The notes under the pieces are model-generated. The model made no database searches. It saw only the letters and a program-made list of their open reading frames with translations, and was not told the DNA's origin. A DNA stretch of 64,000 nt from Paraburkholderia caffeinilytica (GTDB taxonomy: Bacteria > Pseudomonadota > Gammaproteobacteria > Burkholderiales > Burkholderiaceae): NCBI RefSeq assembly GCF_003368325.1, contig NZ_CP031466.1:1612001-1676000 (forward strand), given 5' to 3'. Each line of letters opens with the position of its first letter. Position 1 is the stretch's first letter. A program made the translations under genes and the position numbers. Shown piece after piece: positions 33,013-41,843 of the stretch.

Positions 33013-34104
33013 ATGCCGGCAAGTCATCGCAAACGCGTTGGAGCTATTCTCGGATTAGCAGGTGCATGCGCCCTGGGCACGGCCCAGTGCGCCCATGCGC
33101 AAAGCAGTGTCACGTTGTACGGTATCGTCGACGGCTCGATCCTCTACACCAGCAAAACACTTAACACGACCACCGGGCAGAACGCCGGCCATCAATACTC
33201 GTTCACCGACAGCGGCCTCTCCGGCTCGCGCTTCGGCATGCGCGGCGCGGAAGATCTCGGCGGCAGCATGCGCGCGATCTTCGAACTCGAAAGCGGCATC
33301 AGCATTGCGAACGGCGCGTTCGGCAATTCGAACGGCAACGCATTCGGGCGGCAAGCGTGGGTCGGTGTGGACAGCCGCTACGGTACGGTCAAGGCCGGCT
33401 TGCAGTTTTCGCCCTTCTTCCTCGCGGTGTACGACTTCGATCCGCGCGAGATGTCGTACTTCGGCAGCGGTCTCATCACCTACCTCAACAACGTCTATGT
33501 GACCGGCCTGTTCAACCCGAACGGCATTTCGTACACGTCGCCGGAAATCGCCGGCTTGCAAGCCAGCGCAATGATGGCACTGGGCGGCACAGCCGGGGAT
33601 TTTCAGGCGGGCCGGCAATACTCAGCGAGCCTGCGTTACCACCTCGGCTCGCTGACTGTCGATGCCGCGCTTTATAGCGGCAACGCCGGTGGCAGCGCTG
33701 CATCGATCGCGATTCCCAGCGTGGTCGAATTCGACGGCCGTGCGCTCGGCGCGAGCTACGTGTTCAACAACGTGACCGTGAAGCTTTCCTACGTGCAGTA
33801 CAAGGTGGCAGGCTCGTTCAACGACCGCGTCTATTCGGGCGGCGCCAGTTATCGCATCACGCCGGCGCTGAACGTCGACGCCGGCGTGTGGGTGACGCGC
33901 GACGCGAACAACTCGTCGAACAATTCGATACTCGCGTCGACCGGGGTCGAGTATTCCCTGTCGAAGGCCACCGTGGTGTATGGGCAGGCCGGCTTCGTGA
34001 CCAACCACGGCGCGATGCACACTGGATTGTCCGTCAACAACGCGCTGAACGAAGTAACCGGCACGACGGCCGGCGTGAACATCGGCATGCGGCACATGTT
34101 CTAG
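33013..34104 (+). CDS. Trimeric outer-membrane porin (Gram-negative porin, Burkholderia type)
   Basis: A 363-residue beta-barrel porin with signal peptide cut near C-A-H-A-Q-S (about residue 30). The mature N-terminus S-S-V-T-L-Y-G-I-V-D-G-S-I and S-R-F-G-M-R-G-A-E-D-L-G-G-S-M-R-A-I-F are the standard opening strands of Burkholderia porins. The constriction-loop region follows Y-G-T-V-K-A-G-L-Q. The chain ends in M-R-H-M-F, with the terminal phenylalanine recognised by the BAM assembly machine. It lies directly upstream of a branched-chain-type ABC importer whose promoter has the same architecture, so it may be the dedicated outer-membrane entry for that importer's substrate. AAGGAG is 8 bases before the ATG. 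Confidence 0.92.
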   Translation: MPASHRKRVGAILGLAGACALGTAQCAHAQSSVTLYGIVDGSILYTSKTLNTTTGQNAGHQYSFTDSGLSGSRFGMRGAEDLGGSMRAIFELESGISIANGAFGNSNGNAFGRQAWVGVDSRYGTVKAGLQFSPFFLAVYDFDPREMSYFGSGLITYLNNVYVTGLFNPNGISYTSPEIAGLQASAMMALGGTAGDFQAGRQYSASLRYHLGSLTVDAALYSGNAGGSAASIAIPSVVEFDGRALGASYVFNNVTVKLSYVQYKVAGSFNDRVYSGGASYRITPALNVDAGVWVTRDANNSSNNSILASTGVEYSLSKATVVYGQAGFVTNHGAMHTGLSVNNALNEVTGTTAGVNIGMRHMF

Positions 34105-34194
34105 CCTGAACGGCAAGCGAGATGACGGCGTGCCGCCCGCAAGCGGCGCGCCGGCTCATGCAAACATACAAACGTGCGAACGAGTGAGCGATTA

Positions 34195-34252
34195 ACGGAT
34201 CGGCGCAGCATGCGCCGATCCGTCGACTCAGCATGCGCCGATCCGTCGACTC
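34195..34252. repeat. 23-bp tandem duplication carrying a hairpin arm, after the porin gene
   Basis: AGCATGCGCCGATCCGTCGA-CTC occurs at 34207-34229 and again at 34230-34252, then AGCATGCCC begins a third partial copy. ACGGATCGGCGC (34195-34206) can pair with GCGCCGATCCGT in either copy (34212-34223 or 34235-34246). Without a T-tract it is at best a rho-assisted terminator of the porin transcript. Confidence 0.8.
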
Positions 34253-34287
34253 AGCATGCCCATCGTCTAAGTGACTTCCCTAATAAT

Positions 34288-34350
34288 CTGCAATGCAGAA
34301 CAAGCAAACGGAAAAACCTGTTGACGGAAAGTGAACGCCCGTGCCAAATT
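34288..34350 (+). promoter_or_regulatory. liv-type operon promoter with upstream palindrome
   Basis: CTGCAATGCAG (34288-34298), 22 bases, TTGACG (34321-34326), and GTGCCAAATT at 34341-34350: block order, spacing and sequence match the porin promoter. About 187 bases of leader precede the livH start. Confidence 0.65.
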
Positions 34351-34536
34351 TGTCTCGCGTCACCGCGCATCGCCTTTCGTCGTTCGCGCCGATGGGTGCG
34401 TGTTTCAAACCGTCGACAACGGTCGCCGGATTCGAGAGAGCGGCTGTTGTCCCGTCCGTAGTCAGGCGTGCGGCGATGCGTCCCCTGAGGCAAGGGTAAC
34501 GATCGCGCCGCGCGCCCCGTTGGAGGGTGTAAGAGC

Positions 34537-35406
34537 GTGGATATGTTTCTGCAGCAGCTTCTCAACGGGTTGACGCTGGGCGGCATCTACAGCCTCGTCG
34601 CACTTGGACTCACGCTGGTCTACGGCATTCTCGCCGTGCCGAATTTCGCCCACGGCGCGTTCTACATGGTCGGCGCGTTCGTCTCGTTCTACCTCATGAG
34701 CCGGCTCGGCTGGAACTACTGGCTCGCGATGATCGGCTCAGGTCTCGCGGTCGCGGTACTGGCGATCCTCGCCGAACGGCTGGTGTTCCATCCGTTGCGC
34801 AAGTCTTCCGAATTGCATCCAATGATCGCCGCGATCGGCCTCCTGCTGTTTCTCGAAGCCGGTGCGCAGGCGATCTGGGGCGCGGACTTTCATCGCATGG
34901 CGACACCCTACGCCGGGATCGTCGATCTGGGCGGCGTGACCGCGCCGGTGCAGCGCCTGCTGATCATCGGCGCCGCGTTCGCGTTGGTGGTGCTGCTGCA
35001 ACTCTTCCTCAAATACACGGTGATCGGCTCGAGCATCATCGCGATGGCGCAGGATCGCGAAGGCGCCTCGCTGATGGGCATCGACGCCAACAAGGTGACG
35101 ATGCTGACCTTCGGCATCTCGGGCCTTCTCGCCGCCGTGGCCGCCACGCTGTACGCACCGATCAACCTCGTCTATCCGGCCATGGGCCAACTGGTGATCC
35201 TGAAGGCCTTCGTGATCATCATTCTCGGCGGCATGGGCAGCGTGCCGGGTGCGATTGCCGGCGGCTTGATCATCGGCATGGCGGAGAGCTTCGGCGCCTT
35301 CTACATTTCGACCGACTACAAAGACATCATCGCCTTCGTGCTGCTGGTGGTGATCCTGTCGGTTCGTCCTCAAGGACTGTTCACCAGGGAACTGCGCGCA
35401 TCGTGA
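34537..35406 (+). CDS. Branched-chain amino acid-type ABC transporter permease (LivH family)
   Basis: A 289-residue permease with about eight membrane helices. Family markers are L-N-G-L-T-L-G-G-I-Y-S-L-V-A-L-G-L-T-L-V-Y-G-I-L near the N-terminus and M-A-Q-D-R-E-G-A-S-L-M-G-I-D (about 176-189), the cytoplasmic coupling loop. The GTG at 34537 is favoured by GGAGGG nine bases upstream; the ATG two codons later is too far away. Substrate is not defined by sequence: this family also carries urea, amides and aromatic or short-chain acids. Acyl-CoA synthetases and an acyl-CoA dehydrogenase nearby point to a carboxylic acid. Confidence 0.9.
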   Translation: MDMFLQQLLNGLTLGGIYSLVALGLTLVYGILAVPNFAHGAFYMVGAFVSFYLMSRLGWNYWLAMIGSGLAVAVLAILAERLVFHPLRKSSELHPMIAAIGLLLFLEAGAQAIWGADFHRMATPYAGIVDLGGVTAPVQRLLIIGAAFALVVLLQLFLKYTVIGSSIIAMAQDREGASLMGIDANKVTMLTFGISGLLAAVAATLYAPINLVYPAMGQLVILKAFVIIILGGMGSVPGAIAGGLIIGMAESFGAFYISTDYKDIIAFVLLVVILSVRPQGLFTRELRAS

Positions 35407-36422
35407 AATCAGTCATGAAAATATTCGAGGGCAAGCCGGGGTGGACGCTGCTGTTCGCGATCGGTCTCGTGTTTCCGTTTCTGGCCACCAACGACTACAT
35501 GCTCACCGTGATGTCCACCGCGTACGTCTTCGCGCTGGCCACCGTCGGGTTGAATCTGATCACCGGCTATACGGGGCAGTTCAATCTCGCGCACGGCAGC
35601 TTCATGGCGGTGGGCGCGTACACGGTGGGCATTCTCACGGTCGATCATCAGGTGCCGTTCTGGCTCGCGTTCATTGCGTCGGGCGTCGTCGTCGCGATAC
35701 TGGGCGCGCTGGTCGGCCTCGTGTCGCTGCGTTTGCGCGGTCATTACTTTTCTATTTTCACGCTGTGTGTGGGCTACATCATGTTTCTCGTGATCGAGAA
35801 ATGGGACGGCCTCACGCATGGCGTCTCGGACATCGTCGGCATTCCGGCGCCTTCGGGGTTCGGCATCGTCTCGTTTGAAAATCCGCGGCCGCTCTATTAC
35901 CTGGTGTTCGCGTTCCTGGTGCTCGGCGTATGGCTGATGCATCGCATTGTCAACTCGCTGCTCGGCCGCACCTTCATGGCGATCCGCAATAGCGACGGCC
36001 TCGCGCAGTCGCTCGGTATCAACCTGATGCGCAACAAGGTGCTGGCCTTCGTGCTTTCGGTCGTCTATGCAGGGCTCGCGGGCGGCCTCTACGCGGGCTC
36101 CGTGCGCTTTCTCGGACCGGATCTGGCCGGCGTCGAGCACACCTTCGACATGACCATGTACATGCTGGTGGGCGGCATCGGCACCCTCGCCGGCCCGCTG
36201 CTCGGCGCGCTTGCCATACCGTGGCTCACGCAGTATCTGCAGTTTTTGCAGGCGTACCGCTTCGTCGTGTTCGGGCCGATCCTGATTCTGCTGGTGATCT
36301 TTTTGCCGAACGGTATCGTCGGCTTGTACAGGGCAAGAAACGGCCGTCACGTGAAACCGGCAATGCCGAAAGGCGGCGTCACGCGTCAGTCGCAACCCGC
36401 GCGCGGAGACCGTCATGCTTGA
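35403..36422 (+). CDS. Branched-chain amino acid-type ABC transporter permease (LivM family)
   Basis: Second permease, 339 residues, about ten helices. Markers: N-L-I-T-G-Y-T-G-Q-F-N-L-A-H-G-S-F-M-A-V-G-A-Y (about 50-72) and the coupling loop F-M-A-I-R-N-S-D-G-L-A-Q-S-L-G-I-N (about 190-206). A GTG start overlaps the livH stop by four bases (GTGA). The C-terminus extends about 30 residues past the last helix with basic and glutamine-rich sequence, ending inside the livG start. It pairs with the preceding gene product to form the transport channel. Confidence 0.9.
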   Translation: MKSVMKIFEGKPGWTLLFAIGLVFPFLATNDYMLTVMSTAYVFALATVGLNLITGYTGQFNLAHGSFMAVGAYTVGILTVDHQVPFWLAFIASGVVVAILGALVGLVSLRLRGHYFSIFTLCVGYIMFLVIEKWDGLTHGVSDIVGIPAPSGFGIVSFENPRPLYYLVFAFLVLGVWLMHRIVNSLLGRTFMAIRNSDGLAQSLGINLMRNKVLAFVLSVVYAGLAGGLYAGSVRFLGPDLAGVEHTFDMTMYMLVGGIGTLAGPLLGALAIPWLTQYLQFLQAYRFVVFGPILILLVIFLPNGIVGLYRARNGRHVKPAMPKGGVTRQSQPARGDRHA

Positions 36423-37179
36423 AATCGACTCGCTCAGCAAGCGCTTCGGCGGTCTCGTCGCGGTGGACGACGTCAGCACGCATATCGAAGCCGGCAAGAT
36501 CAATGCGATCATCGGGCCGAACGGCGCAGGCAAAACCACCTTCTTCAATCTGATCAGCGGCACCCATCTGCCGAGCTCGGGGCGTATTCGCTTCAAAGGC
36601 GAGGACGTGACAAAACTGGCTGCCGATCAGATGGCACGCCTCGGCATCGCGCGCACATTTCAATCCACCGCGCTGTTCGACCGCGCCAGCGTGCTCGACA
36701 ATCTGATCGTCGGCCACCGCCTCCGCACGCGCTCAGGCTTGTGGGATGTATTGACCCATTCAGCGCGGCTCAAACAGGAAGAGCGCATCTGCCGCGAAAA
36801 GGCGCGCGAGGCGCTGGACTTCGTCGGGCTGTCGGCGATTGCCGAACGGATGGCCGGCGACATCTCGCAGGAGGAGCGCAAACGTGCGGCCGTGGCGCTC
36901 GCGCTCGCCACCGAGCCGAGCCTGATGCTGCTCGACGAGCCGGCGGGCGGCGTCAATCCCGAAGAGACCGAAGGCCTCGCCGAACTGATCCGCAAACTGG
37001 TGAAGCACGGCGTGACGGTGTGCCTGGTGGAACACAAGATGAACATGATCATGAAGCTCGCCGATCGCATCATGGTGCTGAACTACGGCAAGAAAATCGC
37101 CGAAGGCACGCCCGCCGAGATTCGCGCGAACCCGGCCGTGATCGATGCCTACCTTGGGAGCGAGCATGCTGAGATTTGA
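36415..37179 (+). CDS. Branched-chain-type ABC transporter ATPase (LivG family)
   Basis: ATPase of 254 residues. Walker A is G-P-N-G-A-G-K-T-T (about 40-48), Walker [14 protein letters not shown], and the switch histidine follows V-C-L-V-E-H-K-M. The signature segment is unusual: where LivG proteins commonly have a recognisable L-S-x-G-Q-type motif before the arginine pair, this reads [16 protein letters not shown]. Family members vary here, so loss of function is not implied. The ATG overlaps the livM stop by eight bases, and its own stop overlaps livF by 14. Confidence 0.9.
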   Translation: MLEIDSLSKRFGGLVAVDDVSTHIEAGKINAIIGPNGAGKTTFFNLISGTHLPSSGRIRFKGEDVTKLAADQMARLGIARTFQSTALFDRASVLDNLIVGHRLRTRSGLWDVLTHSARLKQEERICREKAREALDFVGLSAIAERMAGDISQEERKRAAVALALATEPSLMLLDEPAGGVNPEETEGLAELIRKLVKHGVTVCLVEHKMNMIMKLADRIMVLNYGKKIAEGTPAEIRANPAVIDAYLGSEHAEI

Positions 37180-37873
37180 CAACGTCGCGCTGGATTACGG
37201 CAGTTTCCGCGCGCTCGACGGCATTACGCTGCATGCCGACGACGGCGAACTGGTGGTGCTGCTCGGCGCCAACGGCGCGGGCAAGAGTTCGATCTTTCTC
37301 GCAACGAGCGGCCTGCGCCGCGCCGCGAGCGGCAGCCTGCGGCTGGGAACGCGCGAGCTGCTCGGCATGACGCCCGCGCAGATCGTGCGCAACGGCGTGA
37401 TTCAGTGCCCCGAGGGCCGCAAGCTGTTCCCCGGCATGTCGGTGCTGAAGAATCTCACGCTCGGCGCCTACGTGCATCGCGGCGACAAGGCCGGCAATCA
37501 GCGCAATCTCGACCACGTATTCGCGCTCTTCCCGCTTCTCGCCGAACGCAAGGATCACCCGGCCGGCTCGCTGTCCGGCGGCCAGCAGCAGATGGTGGCG
37601 ATCGGCCGCGCGATGATGGCTAGGCCCAAGGTGCTGCTGCTCGACGAGCCGTCGCTCGGTCTTGCACCGCTGGTGGTCAAGCAGGTGTTCGAGGTGATCC
37701 AGCAGATCAATCGCGCGGGAACGACGGTGCTGCTCGCCGAGCAGAACGCGTTCGCGGCGTTGAAGATCGCGCACCGTGCCTACGTGATCGAGAACGGCCG
37801 CATCGTGCTCGAAGGCGATCACGCGAGTCTGATGAACAACGAAGCGATCCGGCGCGCCTACGTCGGCGGCTGA
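37166..37873 (+). CDS. Branched-chain-type ABC transporter ATPase (LivF family)
   Basis: Second ATPase, 235 residues from the ATG at 37166 ([12 protein letters not shown]). Walker [10 protein letters not shown], the signature [15 protein letters not shown], and Walker [14 protein letters not shown] are all standard; [12 protein letters not shown] is the LivF-typical stretch. G-G-G-A-G lies about six bases before the start, within livG. It heterodimerises with the LivG-type subunit. Its intact signature contrasts with that of its partner. Confidence 0.92.
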   Translation: MLRFDNVALDYGSFRALDGITLHADDGELVVLLGANGAGKSSIFLATSGLRRAASGSLRLGTRELLGMTPAQIVRNGVIQCPEGRKLFPGMSVLKNLTLGAYVHRGDKAGNQRNLDHVFALFPLLAERKDHPAGSLSGGQQQMVAIGRAMMARPKVLLLDEPSLGLAPLVVKQVFEVIQQINRAGTTVLLAEQNAFAALKIAHRAYVIENGRIVLEGDHASLMNNEAIRRAYVGG

Positions 37874-37968
37874 GCGAATTTGATGCACGGCCCGGCGCGT
37901 GACCATGAACGTGACCATAGAGTGGCCATGAGCGCGGGCCGATTCGAACCATCCCAAAGGAGACACGT

Positions 37969-39153
37969 ATGACGATCAAACACTTGTGCGGACGCGCTGG
38001 AGCAGTTGCGGCGCTCGCCACGACCGCGCTGCTGGGTTCCGGCTCGGCCATGGCGCAGCAGGTGGTGCATATCGGCTACTCCGGTCCGTTGAGCGGCGGC
38101 GCGGCGAAGTACGGCCAGGAAGTGCTCGAAGGCATGCAGATGGCCGCGGCCGACGTCAATCAGGCCGGCATCGAAGTAGCCGGCAAGAAGATCAAGTTCG
38201 AAATCGTGCCACTCGACGACAAGTACAACCCCGCCGAAACCGCGATCAACGCGCGGCGTCTCGCGCAGGAACAGCAGGCCGCCGTGGTGCTCGTGCCGCA
38301 TTCGGGCGGCGGCTTCGCCGTGCAGACCAGCAACGAGCAACAGAAACTGCTGCTGCTTTCGTACACCAGCGTGCCGCAGATCAGCGAGCGCGGCAACAAG
38401 CTCACGGTGCGCATTCCGCCCGCGTTCACGTCGTATCTGAACTCGTTCATCAAATATGAAATGGCGACCTACGGCAAGAAGGTGGCACTCGCCGCCACCG
38501 ATACCGACTACGGCAAGGTCTGGGTCGCCGCGTTCAAGCCCGCGTGGGAAGCGGCCGGCGGCACGATCGTCGCGGACAATTCGATGTCGTATAACCGCGC
38601 CACCGATTTCTACAGCGGCGTAAGCCGCGTGCTGGCGGCCAAGCCCGATGTGATGTTTATCGGCGGCCCGTCCGAACCGACCGGCCTGATCGCGCAGCAG
38701 GCACGCGAACTGGGCTTCAAGGGCGGCTTCATTGTGATGGACCAGGCCAAGCTCGACGAGGTCGCCAAGGTGACTGGCGGCTATGCACCGTTGAACGGCG
38801 CAATCGGGGTATTGCCGTTGGCCAACGACGATACGCCGAACGCCAGAATGTTTGTGGAGCGCTTCCGCAAGAGCCACGGCGGCCGTGACCCGAGCCAGGA
38901 AGTATCGTTGAACTACACCGCGGTCTACGCAACGGCGCTCGCGATGAAGCTGGCCGGCAGCGTCAGCGACGCGACCGCGATCCGTAATCAGTTCGACAAA
39001 GCCGTGAAGGCGCTGCCGCCCGAGGCCAATCCGCAAAGCGTGACGGGTGTCGACGACCATGGCGGCTTCGTGATCGGCAATCCGGTTGCGGCGGTGGTTC
39101 AGGGGGGACAGTTGAAGTCGGCGGGGTTGAGTTCGCTTACCGCGGCGAAGTAA
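37969..39153 (+). CDS. Branched-chain-type ABC transporter substrate-binding protein
   Basis: Periplasmic binding protein of 394 residues (Peripla_BP_6 fold). Signal peptide of about 29 residues cut at S-A-M-A-Q-Q. The mature start V-V-H-I-G-Y-S-G-P-L-S-G-G-A-A-K-Y-G-Q-E is typical, and V-P-H-S-G-G-G-F-A-V-Q (about 108-118) is in the ligand cleft where leucine-binding proteins have S-S. The replacement by H-S-G-G-G hints at a ligand other than leucine. Y-T-S and A-T-D-T-D-Y-G follow as usual. A 95-base gap separates it from livF, with A-A-A-G-G-A-G-type ribosome site; same operon likely. Confidence 0.9.
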   Translation: MTIKHLCGRAGAVAALATTALLGSGSAMAQQVVHIGYSGPLSGGAAKYGQEVLEGMQMAAADVNQAGIEVAGKKIKFEIVPLDDKYNPAETAINARRLAQEQQAAVVLVPHSGGGFAVQTSNEQQKLLLLSYTSVPQISERGNKLTVRIPPAFTSYLNSFIKYEMATYGKKVALAATDTDYGKVWVAAFKPAWEAAGGTIVADNSMSYNRATDFYSGVSRVLAAKPDVMFIGGPSEPTGLIAQQARELGFKGGFIVMDQAKLDEVAKVTGGYAPLNGAIGVLPLANDDTPNARMFVERFRKSHGGRDPSQEVSLNYTAVYATALAMKLAGSVSDATAIRNQFDKAVKALPPEANPQSVTGVDDHGGFVIGNPVAAVVQGGQLKSAGLSSLTAAK

Positions 39154-39170
39154 CGAGGCGAAATAGGCGT

Positions 39171-39199
39171 AAAAAAGCGCCGTGGTTTCCACGGCGCTT
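39171..39199 (-). terminator. Intrinsic terminator between convergent binding protein and SDR genes
   Basis: AAGCGCCGTGG (39175-39185), TTT loop, CCACGGCGCTT (39189-39199). The A-run at 39171-39176 becomes a T-run leftward, so it fits best as terminator of the leftward ligase/SDR operon and may also stop the importer transcript. Confidence 0.85.
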
Positions 39200-39317
39200 C
39201 GCGTATTCCAGTCCGGCTGACCATGTCGGCTCACCATTACCGCTTCAACACATCAGCTAATGGACTCGCGCACTTGCGGCCGTTCGGCAATCGAATCGGC
39301 CGGACCGTGCGGTTCGC

Positions 39318-40223
39318 TTAGCCCTTCAACGCCTCGATAATCTGCACACGCACGTCAGGCCGCTCGGCAAACGGATCGGTCGGGTTGCGCGGCGTAACGA
39401 TATCCTCGGCGCGCATCTTCACGGCGGCAAGAGCGTGCGGATGCGAAAAGATATAGAACTGCTCTTCGCGGATCGCATCGAACACCATGCCCGCGACCGT
39501 TTCCGCACTCACCTTCCCCGAATTCACGGCCTTTTCGCTCATCACGCGCGATACGCGTTGCGACAAGGTGGGCGGCGTGTCGTTGGCCAATTCGGACGGC
39601 CGGTTGCGATGCGCCTTCGCGATGCCCGTCGGCACAAAATACGGACACAGCACCGAGCACGCGACCTGCTGCGTGACCAGCGAAAGATCCTGATACAGCG
39701 ACTCGGTCAGCGACACCACCGCATGTTTCGACACGTTGTACGGCCCCATCATCGGTGGATTGAGCATGCCGGCCATCGACGCCGTGTTGACGATATGCCC
39801 GCGATAATCCGGATCGCGTTGGGCGGCGTCGAGCATCAGCGGCGTGAACGCCCGCACGCCGTGAATCACGCCCCACAGGTTGACACCGAGCAGCCATTGC
39901 CAGTCGCGCTCGGTGTTCTCCCACACGAGGCCGCCGCTGCCGCCCACGCCCGCATTGTTGAACACCAGATGCACGCTGCCGTAGGTGTCGAGCGTGGCGC
40001 GCGCCAGCGCGTCGATTTCCTCGCCCTTCGCGACATCGACGCGGCGCGCGATGGCCTGTGCGCCGGCCGCGCTCACCTCGGCAAAGGTTTCGTCGAGTGC
40101 GTCCTGTTGCACGTCGGCGAGTACGAGGCGCATGCCCAGCTTCGTGCCGAGCCGTGCGAACTCACGGCCGAATCCGGAGCCGGCGCCGGTGATCACCGCA
40201 ACCTTGCCTTCAAAATTGTTCAT
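39318..40223 (-). CDS. Short-chain dehydrogenase/reductase (classical SDR)
   Basis: A 301-residue classical SDR: cofactor motif T-G-A-G-S-G-F-G (about 12-19), N-N-A-G-V-G (about 89-94), S at M-A-G, and the catalytic Y-N-V-S-K (about 160-164). D-V following V-L-A suggests NAD preference. The C-terminal 50 residues, with F-Y-I-F-S-H-P and an R-N-P-T-D-P-F tail, form an extra lobe over the active site as in many longer SDRs. I use the second methionine, preceded by GGGA at six bases; the first, four codons earlier, has no such site. Last gene of the leftward operon with the two acyl-CoA synthetases. Its substrate is probably a hydroxyacyl-CoA or alcohol. Confidence 0.82.
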   Translation of the reverse strand: MNNFEGKVAVITGAGSGFGREFARLGTKLGMRLVLADVQQDALDETFAEVSAAGAQAIARRVDVAKGEEIDALARATLDTYGSVHLVFNNAGVGGSGGLVWENTERDWQWLLGVNLWGVIHGVRAFTPLMLDAAQRDPDYRGHIVNTASMAGMLNPPMMGPYNVSKHAVVSLTESLYQDLSLVTQQVACSVLCPYFVPTGIAKAHRNRPSELANDTPPTLSQRVSRVMSEKAVNSGKVSAETVAGMVFDAIREEQFYIFSHPHALAAVKMRAEDIVTPRNPTDPFAERPDVRVQIIEALKG

Positions 40224-40286
40224 GTCGTGTCCCATTGCCAGTTGGTGTATTCAGTCAGGTGTCGCCAGGCGTCTCGATACGCTCTG

Positions 40287-41843
40287 CTAACGCGCGGCGC
40301 GAGAGTACTGCTCGCGCAATTCCCGTTTCAGCACCTTGCCGATCGGACTGCGCGGCAACGCGTCGATAAAAGTCAGCGCGGAGAGCCGCTGCATCTTGCC
40401 GAGCCGCGCGTTGACCCAGGCCAGCAGCGTGTCGGTGTCGATCGATGCAAGCGGACGGCGCACCACGAACGCGACCGGTGTCTCGCCCCACTGCGCCGAC
40501 TGCGCGCCTACCACGGCCACATCCGCAACGTCAGGATGCAAGCACAGTTCGGACTCGAGATCGCTCGGATAAATGTTGAAGCCGCCCGAAATGATCATGT
40601 CCTTCTTGCGATCGAGCAGTGTCAAGAAACCGTCTGCATCGAAACGGCCCATGTCGCCCGTGCGGATAAAGCGCTTGCCGCTCGGGTCGTACCACTCCGC
40701 CTCGGCAGTCTTGTCGGGTTGACGGTAGTAGCCGGTCATCATCGCGGGAGAATGGCCGACGATTTCGCCCACCCCGCCCGCCGCTACTTCGTTGCCGAGC
40801 TCGTCGATCAGACGGATGTCGTGACCTTCCATCGGTTTGCCGACCGTGTGCAGCTTGGCGGGAAATTCGTCGGCCTCCAGCTGGCAGGAGCCACCGCCTT
40901 CGGTCATGCCGTAGTACTCGGTGAGCTTGCCCGGCCAGCGGCGCACCACGTCCGCCTTCACGCTTGCCGCGAACGGTGCGCTGGTGCAGAACTTGGCCTG
41001 AAAGCCGGAGAGGTCGTAACGGTCGAAATCCGGATGCGCCATCAAGCGCTGATACTGGACCGGCACCAGCATGGTGTGCGTGACGCGATACTGTTGCGCC
41101 AGTTCGAGATAGCGCGTGGCGTCGAATTTCGGCATCAACACGACTGTGCCGCCGAATGTCAGCGTCGGCATGAAACTCACGAGCGTCGTGTTCGAATACA
41201 ACGGGGTGGAGATCAGTGTCGTGGCGTCCGGGCCATAGCCGCGCTGGATGCTGCGCACCGCATAGGCCCAGCGCATGCCGTGCGACTGCACGATGCCTTT
41301 CGGCGTACCCGTGGTGCCTGACGAATAGATGATGTTGAAGGGCCAGGCCGGATCGATCGTCACGGCATCAGGCATTGCGCCCTTGGGCGCGAGCCACGCT
41401 TCGAGCGCGGCGCTGCCCGCATGCGCATCGAGCGCGATGGGGATGGCGCTGATCTCAGTGGCCACCGGTTCGAGCAGGCGCCTGACGTCGGCGTCGAGAA
41501 ACAACAGCCGCGCGCCCGAGTTGCCGATCATGCCGACGAGACTCGCCGCGCTCGACGACGGTGCGAGCGGCGCGACCGCCGCCCCTGCCCGCAGGCCGCC
41601 GAGAAACGCCACCGCGTATTCCGCCGAGGCGGCCGCGCATAACGCAATCGCATCGCGAGGCTTGATGCCGTCGCGCTGCAATGCGGCGGCAAAGCGATCG
41701 ACTCGCGCATCCAGCGCGGCATAGGTGACGACCTCGCCGTCGCAGATCAGCGCCGCGTGCTCACCACGTTCCTGGGCGAAGCGGCGGAGCATGTCGGTGA
41801 TACAGACGAACGGTGCGTCCAGTAACGCTTCGAGCCATGTCAT
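40287..41843 (-). CDS. Acyl-CoA synthetase (AMP-dependent ligase) 1
   Basis: Adenylate-forming ligase of 518 residues that activates a carboxylic acid to its CoA thioester. Phosphate loop I-I-Y-S-S-G-T-T-G-T-P-K-G (about 168-180), A5 motif Y-Y-G-M-T-E-G-G (about 305-312), A7 R-T-G-D-M-G-R-F-D, and A8/A10 hinge with L-D-R-K-K-D-M-I-I-S-G-G-F-N-I-Y-P and the catalytic lysine in R-S-P-I-G-K-V-L-K-R. Class is long/medium-chain or aromatic acyl-CoA ligase; the substrate pocket is alanine/serine-rich. Its ATG overlaps the stop of the neighbouring ligase by four bases (ATGA), so both are made from one transcript. Confidence 0.88.
   Translation of the reverse strand: MTWLEALLDAPFVCITDMLRRFAQERGEHAALICDGEVVTYAALDARVDRFAAALQRDGIKPRDAIALCAAASAEYAVAFLGGLRAGAAVAPLAPSSSAASLVGMIGNSGARLLFLDADVRRLLEPVATEISAIPIALDAHAGSAALEAWLAPKGAMPDAVTIDPAWPFNIIYSSGTTGTPKGIVQSHGMRWAYAVRSIQRGYGPDATTLISTPLYSNTTLVSFMPTLTFGGTVVLMPKFDATRYLELAQQYRVTHTMLVPVQYQRLMAHPDFDRYDLSGFQAKFCTSAPFAASVKADVVRRWPGKLTEYYGMTEGGGSCQLEADEFPAKLHTVGKPMEGHDIRLIDELGNEVAAGGVGEIVGHSPAMMTGYYRQPDKTAEAEWYDPSGKRFIRTGDMGRFDADGFLTLLDRKKDMIISGGFNIYPSDLESELCLHPDVADVAVVGAQSAQWGETPVAFVVRRPLASIDTDTLLAWVNARLGKMQRLSALTFIDALPRSPIGKVLKRELREQYSRAAR

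Larger units (their letters stand above)
34105..34536. other. Porin-livH intergenic region
   Basis: A 432-base gap without a gene. It holds the tandem duplication and the liv promoter listed separately. GGAGGG at 34522-34527 is the ribosome site for the GTG start of livH. Confidence 0.6.
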
